Shown here: piece after piece, positions 1 to 7,492 of the stretch
Numbering within the stretch: the first letter of the stretch is position 1
Layout: the number at the start of each line of letters is the position of its first letter
Assembly: GCA_035645115.1 (NCBI GenBank)
Contig: DASQNF010000268.1
Coordinates: 1 to 30,403 of the forward strand
Reading direction: 5' to 3'
Length of the DNA: 30,403 bases
From: JACVRW01 sp035645115
Lineage (GTDB): Bacteria; Actinomycetota; Thermoleophilia; Solirubrobacterales; Thermoleophilaceae
Made by a program: the position numbers and the translations under genes
The notes under the pieces: model-generated
Database searches by the model: none
What the model was told of the DNA's origin: nothing
What the model saw: only the letters and a program-made list of their open reading frames with translations

Positions 1-729
1 CAGGAGCTCCTGGCGTACGCTCGCCACGCCCTTGAACGCCACCCGCCCCGGCTCGAACGGGAGCGAGACGGCCACGTCGGCTCCGCAGCGGCCGGCGATC
101 GTCTCGAGCGCGTCGAGCTCGAGCGGCGTGAAGTCGTCGAACCCGTATGCGAACAACGGCGTCGAGCCCCAGGCTCCGGGGTCGCGACGCAGCGAGTCGA
201 GCGCGCCCCAGGCGAACAGCTCGGGGTCCACGAGGCCGGCCGCGTCGAGGCCGTCGCGGTAGCCGCGCAGGATCGCGGCCACCTCCTCGGCGTAGGCGCG
301 CCGCGGGCCCTCGCCGGCCCAGGCCCGGAGCGCGAGTGTGAAGCGCGCGGGCTCCACCATCGCGCGCCCGAGCTCGGCCATGAAGTCGGCGGCGGCGCGC
401 ACGAAGCCGGGTCCGGCGGCGGACTCGGCGAGCACGCGAAGGTCGGCTCGCCGCAGCGCCTCCTCCAGGATCAGCTCGCGGGCGAGCGTCGAGGCGACCT
501 TCGCCGTGTAGCCGGCTCGCCTGGCGATCTCGGCGAAGAGCCAGTCGAAGCGCAGGACGCGCGCACCGAACACCGCTCCGCGCCCGGCGAGCTCGCGCTG
601 GGCGTGCTCGACGTCGCCGAAGGTCGGAACCACCAGGATCGGCTCCTCGTCGAGGCGAGCGCGCAGCCCGCCGAGCACCTCGCCGGCCTTGGCGGCGTTG
701 GCGGGCCCGGTTACGAGGGTGAGAGGCAC
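1..729 (-). CDS. AddB-like helicase/PD-(D/E)XK nuclease, N-terminal part (cut by window edge)
   Basis: The 243 codons visible here, read from a GTG at 729, look like the N-terminal helicase-like domain of AddB/RecB-family recombination nucleases. These proteins process double-strand breaks together with an AddA/UvrD-type partner. The N-terminus begins VPLTLVTGPANAAKAGEVL. This sits where the family has its Walker A loop, but the loop reads GPANAAKA: the lysine is kept, while the glycine before it and the Ser/Thr after it are replaced by Ala. A later segment, FAYGFDDFTPLELDAL, matches the conserved Y-G-F-D-x-F-T-P-L region of AddB-like proteins. The nuclease domain would lie beyond position 1 and cannot be seen. 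The gene follows the hypothetical gene ending at 743 by 13 bases, so the two are probably co-transcribed. The GTG start is the only good candidate before the loop but has no clear ribosome binding site. The family call is from recognition of these segments only. Confidence 0.7.
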   Translation of the reverse strand, partial: MPLTLVTGPANAAKAGEVLGGLRARLDEEPILVVPTFGDVEHAQRELAGRGAVFGARVLRFDWLFAEIARRAGYTAKVASTLARELILEEALRRADLRVLAESAAGPGFVRAAADFMAELGRAMVEPARFTLALRAWAGEGPRRAYAEEVAAILRGYRDGLDAAGLVDPELFAWGALDSLRRDPGAWGSTPLFAYGFDDFTPLELDALETIAGRCGADVAVSLPFEPGRVAFKGVASVRQELL

Positions 730-742
730 CCCTGGATGGTCG

Positions 743-1417
743 CTACGGGGTCGGACTGCCTGACACGAGCACGCCATTGGCGGAGGCGGCGGCGAGCGCC
801 TCTGCGAAGCGGCCGGGCGGCAGCATCACCGGCGCCTGCTGGAGCTCCCAGCCGCGGTTCGGGCGCAGGATCCAGCGCGCGATGCGCAGGCGCTCGCCCT
901 CGAGGCGCTCCACGCGAAGCTCGTCGCGCAGCTCACCGGTGCGACCGGCGCTGGCGCCGAACGCGCCCGGCGGGGCGGGCTCCCTGCACTCGCCCTTGCC
1001 CTCGCCCTCGCCATCGCCCCCGGCCCGAGCCCCTGCCGCGTGCTCGCTCTCTAGCAGCTCCTTCTCCACCGCTCCCGCGATCAGCGCCGGGAGGTCTGCG
1101 AGATCGATCTCGGGGGCCCCCCTCACGAGCTGGCCGGCGTGCCAGGCGGCCAGCCTGAGCCCGCCGGGCACCCGCTCGAGGCGGACCTCGCGGCCGCCGG
1201 CGTAGGGTCCCACCGCCGCGAACACGCCGCGTGAGACGCGCGCCGCGCCCGCCCGGCCCCCCGCCGCGCCCGCCCGTCGTGCATCCGAGTTGCGAGCGCC
1301 GCGCCCGGCGCTCGGGCGAGATGCGCGCTCGGGCCTTCGGTCCGGGTCGAGCACGGTGCCCTTGGCGCAGATCGGGCAGTCGGCCATGAAGCGGTTGTGG
1401 CGGCAGAACACGGACAC
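743..1417 (-). CDS. Conserved hypothetical protein with N-terminal Cys/His cluster
   Basis: This reads as a protein of about 224 residues that I do not recognise by function. The N-terminus contains FCRHNRFMADCPICAKG, a C-x-H plus C-x-x-C arrangement that could bind zinc. The middle (GGLRLAAWHAGQLVRG, then DLPALIAGAVEKELL) and the C-terminal third (RIARWILRPNRGWELQQAPVMLPPGRF) look folded. They are joined by low-complexity Arg/Ala and Gly/Glu stretches. I place the start at the GTG at 1417 because GGGGA lies six bases upstream and it keeps the FCRHN segment. ATG codons at 1462 and 1387 are alternatives. The 1462 start would leave only eight bases to the divergent phosphoesterase, and the 1387 start would lose the first Cys/His pair. 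It lies just upstream of the AddB-like gene on the same strand, which hints at a DNA-repair or nucleic-acid role but does not show one. Confidence 0.65.
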   Translation of the reverse strand: MSVFCRHNRFMADCPICAKGTVLDPDRRPERASRPSAGRGARNSDARRAGAAGGRAGAARVSRGVFAAVGPYAGGREVRLERVPGGLRLAAWHAGQLVRGAPEIDLADLPALIAGAVEKELLESEHAAGARAGGDGEGEGKGECREPAPPGAFGASAGRTGELRDELRVERLEGERLRIARWILRPNRGWELQQAPVMLPPGRFAEALAAASANGVLVSGSPTP

Positions 1418-1470
1418 CGGGGATCCCCAGGGTAGTCCCCCGCGCGCGGCGCCTGCGACCATCAAACGCG

Positions 1471-2562
1471 ATGCGCACCGCGGTCGTCTCTGACCTCCAC
1501 CTCGGGGTGAGCTCGCGCCGCGACCTGGCGCGCGGCGGGGCCCCGCGCGACCGGCTGCTCGGCGCGCTCGAGGGCGCCGAGCGCGTCGTCCTCCTCGGCG
1601 ACACCGTCGAGCTGCGCGAGCGCCCGCTGGCCGAGGCGCTGGAGGGGGTGAGGCCGTTCTTCGTGGCGCTCGGCGAGGCGCTCGCCGGCCGCCGCGTCGT
1701 GCTGGCGCCCGGGAATCACGATCACGGCCTGGGAGGCCCGTGGCTGGCTCGCCTGCGCCTCGACGGAGCAGCCCTCGAGTCCCAGGGCGAGTGGCCGGTG
1801 GCGCCCGGGGACGGGGCGGCGGGCCGGATCGCCTCATGGATGCCGGAGGTGGAGCTCAGCCTGGCCTATCCCGGGCTCTGGCTGCGCCCGGGCGTGTACG
1901 CCACTCACGGCCACTACCTCGACGTGCACCTGACAGTGCCGCGGCTCGAGTCGATCGCCGCCTCCTTCATGGGCCTGCTCACCGGGCGCGGGCGAAGCTG
2001 CGCCTCGGCCGCCGAGTACGAGGCCGTGCTCGGTCCGATGTATGCCTTCCACGGGGAGCTCGCCCAGGGCTCCGCCCGCAGGATGTTCGCTCGCGGCGGC
2101 CACGTCTCGCGGGACGTCTGGCAACGGGTCAACGGCTCGGCCGACGGGCGGCTGGGAGCGGCGGCCGGCCGCTTCCTGATCGGCAGCGTCACCATCCCGG
2201 CCGCCGTGCTCGCGCTCAACCGAATCGGCATGGGGCCCTTCAGCGCCGAACTGACCGCCGTTGAGCTGCGTCGCTCAGGGCTGCTCGCGATGGGCCGGGT
2301 TGCCGACACCCTGGCGCCCGCCGCCGAGCACGTGATCTTCGGCCACACCCATCGCCCGGGCCCGCTGCCCGGGGACGAGCAGCCCGAATGGACCACGCTC
2401 AGGGGCGCCCGGCTCTGGAACAGCGGCAGCTGGTTCCTCGAGTCGGTGCTCACGCGCGGCTCCCGCGACAGCCCCTACTGGCCGGGCACGGTCCTCAGCG
2501 TCGACGACCATGGCCCGCCACGCATCGAGAACGCGATGCGCGACCTCGAGCTCGCGGCATGA
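1471..2562 (+). CDS. Calcineurin-like metallophosphoesterase
   Basis: A 363-residue protein with the ordered metal-binding motifs of the calcineurin-like phosphoesterase superfamily: D-x-H in VVSDLHLG (D8, H10), GDTVE (D44), GNHDHG (N82, H83, D84), a THGHYLD segment, and GHTHRPGP (H292, H294) near the C-terminus. Such enzymes use a two-metal centre to cleave phosphomono- or diesters. The layout resembles LpxH/YbbF-like and cyclic-nucleotide phosphodiesterase relatives, but the substrate cannot be deduced. There is no signal peptide. A hydrophobic stretch near residues 235-250 (LIGSVTIPAAVLALNRIGMG) could touch the membrane. Its stop overlaps the start of the next gene as ATGA, which indicates translational coupling with the class V aminotransferase-like gene. 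Confidence 0.85.
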   Translation: MRTAVVSDLHLGVSSRRDLARGGAPRDRLLGALEGAERVVLLGDTVELRERPLAEALEGVRPFFVALGEALAGRRVVLAPGNHDHGLGGPWLARLRLDGAALESQGEWPVAPGDGAAGRIASWMPEVELSLAYPGLWLRPGVYATHGHYLDVHLTVPRLESIAASFMGLLTGRGRSCASAAEYEAVLGPMYAFHGELAQGSARRMFARGGHVSRDVWQRVNGSADGRLGAAAGRFLIGSVTIPAAVLALNRIGMGPFSAELTAVELRRSGLLAMGRVADTLAPAAEHVIFGHTHRPGPLPGDEQPEWTTLRGARLWNSGSWFLESVLTRGSRDSPYWPGTVLSVDDHGPPRIENAMRDLELAA

Positions 2563-3608
2563 CGGCGCCGGTCGAGCTCGAGCGCGCACGCTCGCTGTTC
2601 CCGGCCGCACGCGGCTATCTCGACAGCGCGACGATCGGGCTGCCGCCCGCGACGGCGATGGACGAGCTGCTGGCCGCGCTCGAGGAGTGGCGCCGCGGCG
2701 GCGCCTCCGCGCCGGCCTACGACGGCTGGGTGGAGCGCAGCCGCGCGGCGTTCGCGCGCCTGGTGGGCGCTCCCGCGAGCCGGGTGGCGGTGGGCGCCCA
2801 GGTCTCGTCGTTCGCCGGAGTCGTCGCGGGCTCGCTGCCCGCCGGCGCGGAGGTGCTCTGCGCCGAGGGCGACTTCACCTCCGTCCTGTTCCCGTTCCTC
2901 GTGCAGCGCGAGCGCGGGGTCCGTGTGCGGGTCGTGCCGCTCGAGCGGCTGGCCGACGAGCTGCGGCCGGGTACCAGCCTCGTGGCCTTCAGCGCCGTGC
3001 AGTCCTCGGATGGGCGCGTGGCCGACCTCGACGCCATCGTCGGGGCGGCCGGCGAGTGCGGCGCGGCCACCTTCCTCGACGCCACCCAGGCCTGTGGCTG
3101 GCTCCCGCTCGAGGCGGAGCGCTTCGACTATCTCGCCTGCAGCGCCTACAAGTGGCTGCTCTCGCCGCGCGGGACGTGCTTCTTCGCCGTCCGGCCGGAA
3201 CGACTGGAGCGGCTCACCCCCCAGCTCGCCGGCTGGTACGCGGGCGAGGAGCGCTGGAGCTCGCTGTACGGCGAGCCGCTCCGGCTGGCCGGCGACGCGC
3301 GCAGGCTCGACCTCTCCCCCGCCTGGCTGTCGTTCGTGGGCACCGCCCCGGCGCTCGAGCTGCTCGCCGGGATCGGGGCGGACGCGATCCGCGAGTGGAC
3401 GGTCGGGCTCGCCGAGCGCGTGCGCGACGCCCTGGGGATGGAGCGCACGGGCTCGGCGATCGTCTCGGTGCGAGCGCCCGGCGCGGCGGAGCGCCTGTCG
3501 CAGGCGGGGATCCGCGCGAGCGTGCGCGGCGACGGCGCCCGGATCGGCTTTCACCTCTACAACGACGCGCACGACGCGGAGGCCGCGGTGGCCGCCCTTG
3601 CGGGCTGA
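2559..3608 (+). CDS. Class V aminotransferase fold PLP enzyme (cysteine desulfurase/selenocysteine lyase-like)
   Basis: A 349-residue PLP-dependent enzyme of the class V fold, the group of cysteine desulfurases, kynureninases and isopenicillin-N-epimerase-like proteins. The N-terminus carries YLDSATIGLPP, the usual opening of the fold. D174 in LDATQACGW should pair with the pyridine nitrogen of PLP, and K198 in CSAYKWLLSPRGTCFF is the expected Schiff-base lysine. Both catalytic hallmarks are therefore intact. I see no clear reactive-cysteine loop that would mark a NifS/IscS desulfurase, so the exact reaction is open. The start is the ATG that overlaps the phosphoesterase stop. The gene is followed after 25 bases by a second aminotransferase-fold gene, and the three look like one operon. 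Confidence 0.82.
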   Translation: MTAPVELERARSLFPAARGYLDSATIGLPPATAMDELLAALEEWRRGGASAPAYDGWVERSRAAFARLVGAPASRVAVGAQVSSFAGVVAGSLPAGAEVLCAEGDFTSVLFPFLVQRERGVRVRVVPLERLADELRPGTSLVAFSAVQSSDGRVADLDAIVGAAGECGAATFLDATQACGWLPLEAERFDYLACSAYKWLLSPRGTCFFAVRPERLERLTPQLAGWYAGEERWSSLYGEPLRLAGDARRLDLSPAWLSFVGTAPALELLAGIGADAIREWTVGLAERVRDALGMERTGSAIVSVRAPGAAERLSQAGIRASVRGDGARIGFHLYNDAHDAEAAVAALAG

Positions 3609-3617
3609 GCCGGGACC

Positions 3618-3623
3618 GGAGAG
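3618..3623 (+). promoter_or_regulatory. Ribosome binding site for the gene at 3634
   Basis: GGAGAG lies ten bases before the ATG at 3634. It supports this start over in-frame upstream codons that would overlap the previous gene. Confidence 0.5.
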
Positions 3624-3633
3624 ACTCGCGCCC

Positions 3634-4788
3634 ATGACCCCACGACTGGCGCGCAGGCTCGACGAGATCCCAGGCTTCGGCATCGACAAGGTGGCCGCGG
3701 CGGCCGGCGACGACCCCGGCATCCTCCGGCTCGAGAACCTGGACACCGACCTCTCGCCGCCGGCCGCCGCGCTCGACGCCACGCGCGCCGCCGTCGGCCG
3801 CGCCGATGCCAACTCGTGGCTGCCCTTCACCGGCAAGCAGGAGCTCAGGGCGGCCGTGGCCGACCTGATCGCGGCGCGCGGCGGTCCCAGGCACGAGCGC
3901 GGCGAGGTCGTGATCACCTGCGGCGAGGGCGACAGCATGCTCGACGCCGTGCTGGCGGTGGCCGACCCCGGCGACGAGGTGATCGTCACCGATCCGGTGT
4001 ACGCCGGGATGATCAACCGCGTGCGGCTCGCCGGCGTGGCCCCGCGGCTCGTCCCCATGAAGGTCGAGGACGGCGGCTGGCGGCTCGACCTCGACGCGCT
4101 CGCGGCCGCCGCCGGGCCGCGCACGCGCGCGCTCTTCCTGATGAACCCGTCGTTCCCCACCGGCGCGCGGCTCTCGAGCGCCGAGTGGGACGCTGTCACG
4201 GCGCTCTGCCGGGAGCACGACCTGTGGCTCCTGTACTGGTCGATGATGGAGGGGATCGTGTTCGACGGCGCCGAGCCGGTCCAGCCGGGCGGATTCGACG
4301 GCATGGCGGGGCGGACGATCACGATCGGCGGGGTGTCGTGCGAGTGGCGCATGATCGGCTGGCGAATCGGCTGGCTGGCCGGGCCGGCCGAGATCGCCGA
4401 GCAGCTCGGGAAGGTCCACATCTACAACGGGCTGGTGGCCGGCGGCGTAGCGCAGGCCGGTGTCCTCGCCGCGCTGCAGACGCCCGAGGAGGAGCTGCGC
4501 GGATGCGTCGAGGAGTGGCAACGACGCCGCGACGCCGTGCTCGAGCAGCTCGACGCCTTCCCCGCGGTGCGCGCCGACGGCGGCTGGTCGCTGCTCGTGG
4601 ACACGCAGGCGATCGGGATCGACCCGGCCGAGGCCTCCAGCCGCCTGCTGGCCGAGCGCGTGGCCGCGACGCCGATGCACGGCTGGGGAGGCGACGTAGC
4701 CGCTCGTCACCTGCGGATCGTGTTCTCCACCGAGCCGCTCGAGCGGCTGGCCCTGCTCGGAGAGCGAATGCGGGCCGCGCTCGGCTGA
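3634..4788 (+). CDS. Class I/II aminotransferase fold protein lacking the PLP lysine (probable pseudoenzyme)
   Basis: A 384-residue protein that is clearly a full-length fold type I aminotransferase. It has RLENLDTDL near the N-terminus, SWLPFTGKQELR, DPVYAGMINRVRLAG, and the end segment HLRIVFSTEPLERL with a candidate substrate-carboxylate arginine. Three hallmark residues are changed. The segment that should read G-V-S-K-E-W-R-M-I-G-W-R-I-G has C236 (codon TGC) in place of the Schiff-base lysine. The aspartate that normally follows the tyrosine in L-Y-D and contacts the PLP nitrogen is W202. The second Asn of the N-P-x-N-P-T-G motif is F174. The phosphate-binding arginine in GWRIG is kept. 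The reading frame is intact and codon use matches the neighbours, so this is not simple decay. A ribosome binding site, GGAGAG at 3618-3623, precedes the ATG. It may have lost transamination and kept a binding or regulatory role, possibly with the adjacent PLP enzyme. Confidence 0.8.
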   Translation: MTPRLARRLDEIPGFGIDKVAAAAGDDPGILRLENLDTDLSPPAAALDATRAAVGRADANSWLPFTGKQELRAAVADLIAARGGPRHERGEVVITCGEGDSMLDAVLAVADPGDEVIVTDPVYAGMINRVRLAGVAPRLVPMKVEDGGWRLDLDALAAAAGPRTRALFLMNPSFPTGARLSSAEWDAVTALCREHDLWLLYWSMMEGIVFDGAEPVQPGGFDGMAGRTITIGGVSCEWRMIGWRIGWLAGPAEIAEQLGKVHIYNGLVAGGVAQAGVLAALQTPEEELRGCVEEWQRRRDAVLEQLDAFPAVRADGGWSLLVDTQAIGIDPAEASSRLLAERVAATPMHGWGGDVAARHLRIVFSTEPLERLALLGERMRAALG

Positions 4789-4803
4789 GCGGGCGCCGGC
4801 GGG

Positions 4804-4827
4804 GGGCGCTGTTCGCGGGCAGCGCCC
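4804..4827. terminator. GC-rich hairpin after the aminotransferase operon
   Basis: GGGCGCTG at 4804-4811 is perfectly complementary to CAGCGCCC at 4820-4827, with an eight-base loop. It begins 15 bases after the stop at 4788. There is no T-tract, which is common for terminators in GC-rich actinobacteria. A role as transcription terminator for the 1471-4788 operon is inferred from position. Confidence 0.5.
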
Positions 4828-4878
4828 GGGCTCGCGCGGTGGCGGCGGGCTGCGGGCAGCGCCGGGGGTGCGCGTCGC

Positions 4879-4911
4879 CTGTGGGCCGCCTGGGCTGCTC
4901 GGCGGCCACAG
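4879..4911. repeat. Strong inverted repeat (hairpin) in the convergent gap
   Basis: The left arm CTGTGGGCCGCC at 4879-4890 pairs with GGCGGCCACAG at 4901-4911, giving eleven base pairs with one bulged G and a ten-base loop. It lies about 90 bases after the aminotransferase stop and is separate from the first hairpin. It could be a second terminator or part of a structured RNA. Confidence 0.5.
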
Positions 4912-5141
4912 AGCGCCGGGGCGGCAGCGGCCACCAGGCGCTGCGTCCTCGCGGCGCGCCGACCCGCAGGGCGCCCCCGGCGGGCAGACCCGCAGCCGCC
5001 ACCCGGCGAGGCGCCGCCGGCGCCCCGGTCCCAGGCGCACAGACGGACGGGAAGCTCGGTACTCCTTTCTCGAGATTCCTTGCTCAGCTGATCACTTGAA
5101 CAACGAGCCTCCCGGTGGAACGCAGCAGTAGCGGCCCAACT

Positions 5142-5170
5142 CGGGGGCACGCAAGCCCAGCGGCCCCCCG
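5142..5170. repeat. Inverted repeat upstream of the topB end
   Basis: GGGGGC at 5143-5148 can pair with GCCCCC at 5163-5168; shifted pairings involving 5142 and 5170 are also possible. The stem is short but all G-C. It lies about 80 bases beyond the topB stop on the side where its transcript would end. Confidence 0.35.
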
Positions 5171-5237
5171 GCGTAGCGTGGAGCCCCAACAGCAGCGTTG
5201 CGCCCGGGGCCGCTGAGTCACGCGCGGCGCTGCCGCA

Positions 5238-5257
5238 GCGGCCTGGCCTCAGGCCGC
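5238..5257. terminator. Hairpin overlapping the topB stop codon
   Basis: GCGGCCT at 5238-5244 pairs with AGGCCGC at 5251-5257 around a six-base loop. The topB stop codon (5249-5251) lies in the loop and first stem base. The position suggests a 3'-end element for the minus-strand transcript. There is no T-tract. Confidence 0.35.
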
Positions 5258-7489
5258 GGCGCCCTCGGGCTCGGCCTGCTCCTCCTCGGCCTCGTCCTTG
5301 GACGGCTCCTTGGCCCACTCCTCGTCGAACTCCACGCGCCACTTGCCGTCCTCGGCCTGCTCGAGGCGCAGCTTCGCGCGGAACGTGCGCCCGGAGCGGC
5401 CGCGGAAGCCGGCGACGGCCTTCGCGGTCTTGCCGACGCCCGGGTCGGCCCCCGCCTCGCGGGAGGCGCGCAGCGAGGCGATCAGCTCCTTCGCGACCGC
5501 CAGCGGCAGTGACTTCCCGGCCTTCTTCTTCCAGATCACGAACCCGCAGCCCGGGTCCTCGCGCGACCAGCACGAGAAGCCCTTCCGGTTCTCGGAGATC
5601 TCGCGTCCGCAGATCGGGCAGGGGCCGAGCTTGGCGCGCTCGATCTGCACGCCCTTGAGCTTGTCGAGCTCCTGCACCGTCTCCGTCGTGAACTTCGCGA
5701 TGTCGTTCATGAACGCGGGGCGCGTGTCGGCGCCCTGCTCGATCAGCCCGAGCCGGTGCTCCCACGATCCGGTCAGCTCCGGCGAGGTGAGTGGGTGGGC
5801 GCCGAGCAGGCGAATCACCTGGATCCCCTTCTCGGTGGCCACGAGCGCTCGACCTTCGCGCTCCACGTACTCGCGGTTGATCAGCAGCTCGATGATCCCG
5901 GCGCGGGTGGCCGGCGTGCCGATCCCCGAGTCCTTCATCGCCTCGCGCAGCTCGGCGTCCTCGACCTCCTTGCCCGCGGTCTCCATCGCCGCGAGCAGCG
6001 ACGCGTCCGTGAACCGGCGTGGCGGCTGTGTCTCCTTGCGCATGAGCTCGACCGAGCGGGTCTCGACCGCCTCGCCCTGGTCGAGCTTCGGCAGCAGCTG
6101 GTCCCCGCCGGAATCGTCGTCGGCGTGCTCGGGCTCGGCCTGCTCGCCGTAGACGGCCTTCCAGCCCGGCGCCACCAGCCGGCGGCCGCTGGTGCGGAAG
6201 ACGTGCTCCTCGACGGAGGTCTCGACCCGCGTGCGCTCGAACTCGGCGTCGGGATGGAAGATCGCCAGGAAGCGCTTGGCGACGAGGTCGTAGACCTTCA
6301 GCTCGTCCTGGCCCATGCGACCGAGGTCGTGCTCGGAGCGGGTGGGGATGATCGCGTGGTGGTCGGCGACCTTCTTGTCGTTGACCACGCGCCCCAGCGG
6401 CAGCTTGTCGAGCGATATCACGTACTCGGCCGCGCGCCGGTAGGCCCCGTTGTGGCCCACGAGCGAAGCGATCGGCTTGATCTCGCCGATCATGTCCCCC
6501 GTCAGGAAGCGGGAGTTGGTGCGCGGATAGGTGAGCGCCTTGTGCTCCTCGTAGAGGCGCTGGGCAGCAGCAAGCGTGCGGCGGGCGGAGAAGCCGTAGA
6601 GCGTGTTGGCGTGGCGCTGCAGCGAGGTGAGGTCGTAGAGCAGCTGCGGGCGCTCGCGCTCCTCCTTCTTCTCGAGCTTCGTGATCTCGCCCCGCTTGCC
6701 CGTGACCGCCTCGACGATCGTCTTCGCCTCGTCCTCCGAGGGCAGCCGCTTGCCGCCGAGGTAGCGACCGCTGTAGGTGCGCTCCCCGCTCGCCGCGAAG
6801 CGGGCCTCCACGAGCCAGTAGGGCTCGGGCTTGAACGCGCGGATCGCCTCCTCGCGGCGGGCGATCAGCGCGAGCGTGGGGGTCTGCACCCGTCCCAGCG
6901 AGACCGCGCCGTCAAAGGCCGCGCGCAGCCTGATCGAGGCCGCGCGGGTGGCGTTCATCCCCACCACCCAGTCGGCCTCCGAGCGCGCGCGGGCTGCGTC
7001 CTCTAGCGACTTCATCTCCTCGCCCGGGCGGAGCTGCTCGAACGCCTCGGCGATCGCCCCCTTGGTCATCGATGAGAGCCAGAGGCGACGGACGGGCTTC
7101 TGGACGGGGGCGATGTCATAGAGATAGGCGAAGATCAGCTCGCCCTCGCGCCCAGCGTCGCAGGCGTTGATCACGTCCTCGACGTCATCGGAGGCCATCA
7201 GGCGGTGGATCGCCCTCAGCTGCTTGGCGGCGCGCTCGTCGTTCGGGACCAGCTTGAAGTCGAAGCCCTCGGGGATGATCGGCAGGTCGGCGTAGCGCCA
7301 TTTCTTCAGCTTCGGGTCGTAGGCGTCCGGCTCGGCGAGCCCGACCAGGTGGCCGACGGCCCACGTGATCACGTAGTCCTCGCCGTCGAGGTGGGTCTTG
7401 TCCTTCGACTGCGTATAGGAGCCGGGCAGCGCGGCGGCGAGGTCGCGCGCCACCGACGGCTTCTCTGCGATGACTAGGGTCTTGCCCAT
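5249..7489 (-). CDS. topB: DNA topoisomerase III (type IA)
   Basis: A 746-residue type IA topoisomerase of the TopB/Topo III branch. It cuts one DNA strand through a 5'-phosphotyrosine and helps decatenate and resolve recombination intermediates. The N-terminal TOPRIM domain starts MGKTLVIAEKPSVARDL (E9 catalytic), then WAVGHLVGLAEPDAYDP and CDAGREGELIF, which give the acidic metal triad. The active tyrosine is Y321 in LTYPRTNSRFL. SLGRVQTPTL and GIGTPATRAGIIELL follow as in the family. A four-cysteine zinc finger (CPIC, then two more Cys in CWSREDPGCGF) and an acidic tail close the protein. It is longer than E. coli TopB (about 650) because of these extra C-terminal parts. I start at the ATG at 7489 because MGKTLVIAEKPS is the canonical N-terminus; the open frame further upstream is low complexity and overlaps the divergent gene. 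Confidence 0.93.
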   Translation of the reverse strand: MGKTLVIAEKPSVARDLAAALPGSYTQSKDKTHLDGEDYVITWAVGHLVGLAEPDAYDPKLKKWRYADLPIIPEGFDFKLVPNDERAAKQLRAIHRLMASDDVEDVINACDAGREGELIFAYLYDIAPVQKPVRRLWLSSMTKGAIAEAFEQLRPGEEMKSLEDAARARSEADWVVGMNATRAASIRLRAAFDGAVSLGRVQTPTLALIARREEAIRAFKPEPYWLVEARFAASGERTYSGRYLGGKRLPSEDEAKTIVEAVTGKRGEITKLEKKEERERPQLLYDLTSLQRHANTLYGFSARRTLAAAQRLYEEHKALTYPRTNSRFLTGDMIGEIKPIASLVGHNGAYRRAAEYVISLDKLPLGRVVNDKKVADHHAIIPTRSEHDLGRMGQDELKVYDLVAKRFLAIFHPDAEFERTRVETSVEEHVFRTSGRRLVAPGWKAVYGEQAEPEHADDDSGGDQLLPKLDQGEAVETRSVELMRKETQPPRRFTDASLLAAMETAGKEVEDAELREAMKDSGIGTPATRAGIIELLINREYVEREGRALVATEKGIQVIRLLGAHPLTSPELTGSWEHRLGLIEQGADTRPAFMNDIAKFTTETVQELDKLKGVQIERAKLGPCPICGREISENRKGFSCWSREDPGCGFVIWKKKAGKSLPLAVAKELIASLRASREAGADPGVGKTAKAVAGFRGRSGRTFRAKLRLEQAEDGKWRVEFDEEWAKEPSKDEAEEEQAEPEGAAA

Positions 7490-7492
7490 CGA

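Larger units (their letters stand above)
4789..5248. other. 460-base convergent intergenic region with several inverted repeats, no supported gene
   Basis: This gap lies between two converging genes and is far longer than the other convergent gaps in the window (14 to 124 bases). It holds three separate hairpins (4804-4827, 4879-4911, 5142-5170). A stretch of visibly lower GC lies at about 5040-5130. Reading frames across it are compositional and show no protein features. I see no tRNA and no confident riboswitch. It may simply terminate both transcripts, or it may encode a small RNA. Confidence 0.5.

Noticed and set aside
1463..1837. N-terminal extension of the hypothetical gene ending at 743
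   Set aside because: The extra residues are Arg/Pro-rich, overlap the start of the phosphoesterase on the other strand and are better explained as a shadow.
2475..5040. Long minus-strand frames opposite the two aminotransferase-like genes
   Set aside because: They mirror well-supported plus-strand genes and have no protein-like motifs.
5105..5175. Possible riboswitch-like RNA (segments such as GGAACGCAG and GGCACGCAAGCCC recall c-di-GMP-I elements)
   Set aside because: The spacing and paired regions do not fit the consensus, and the element would lie at the 3' side of both neighbouring genes rather than in a leader.
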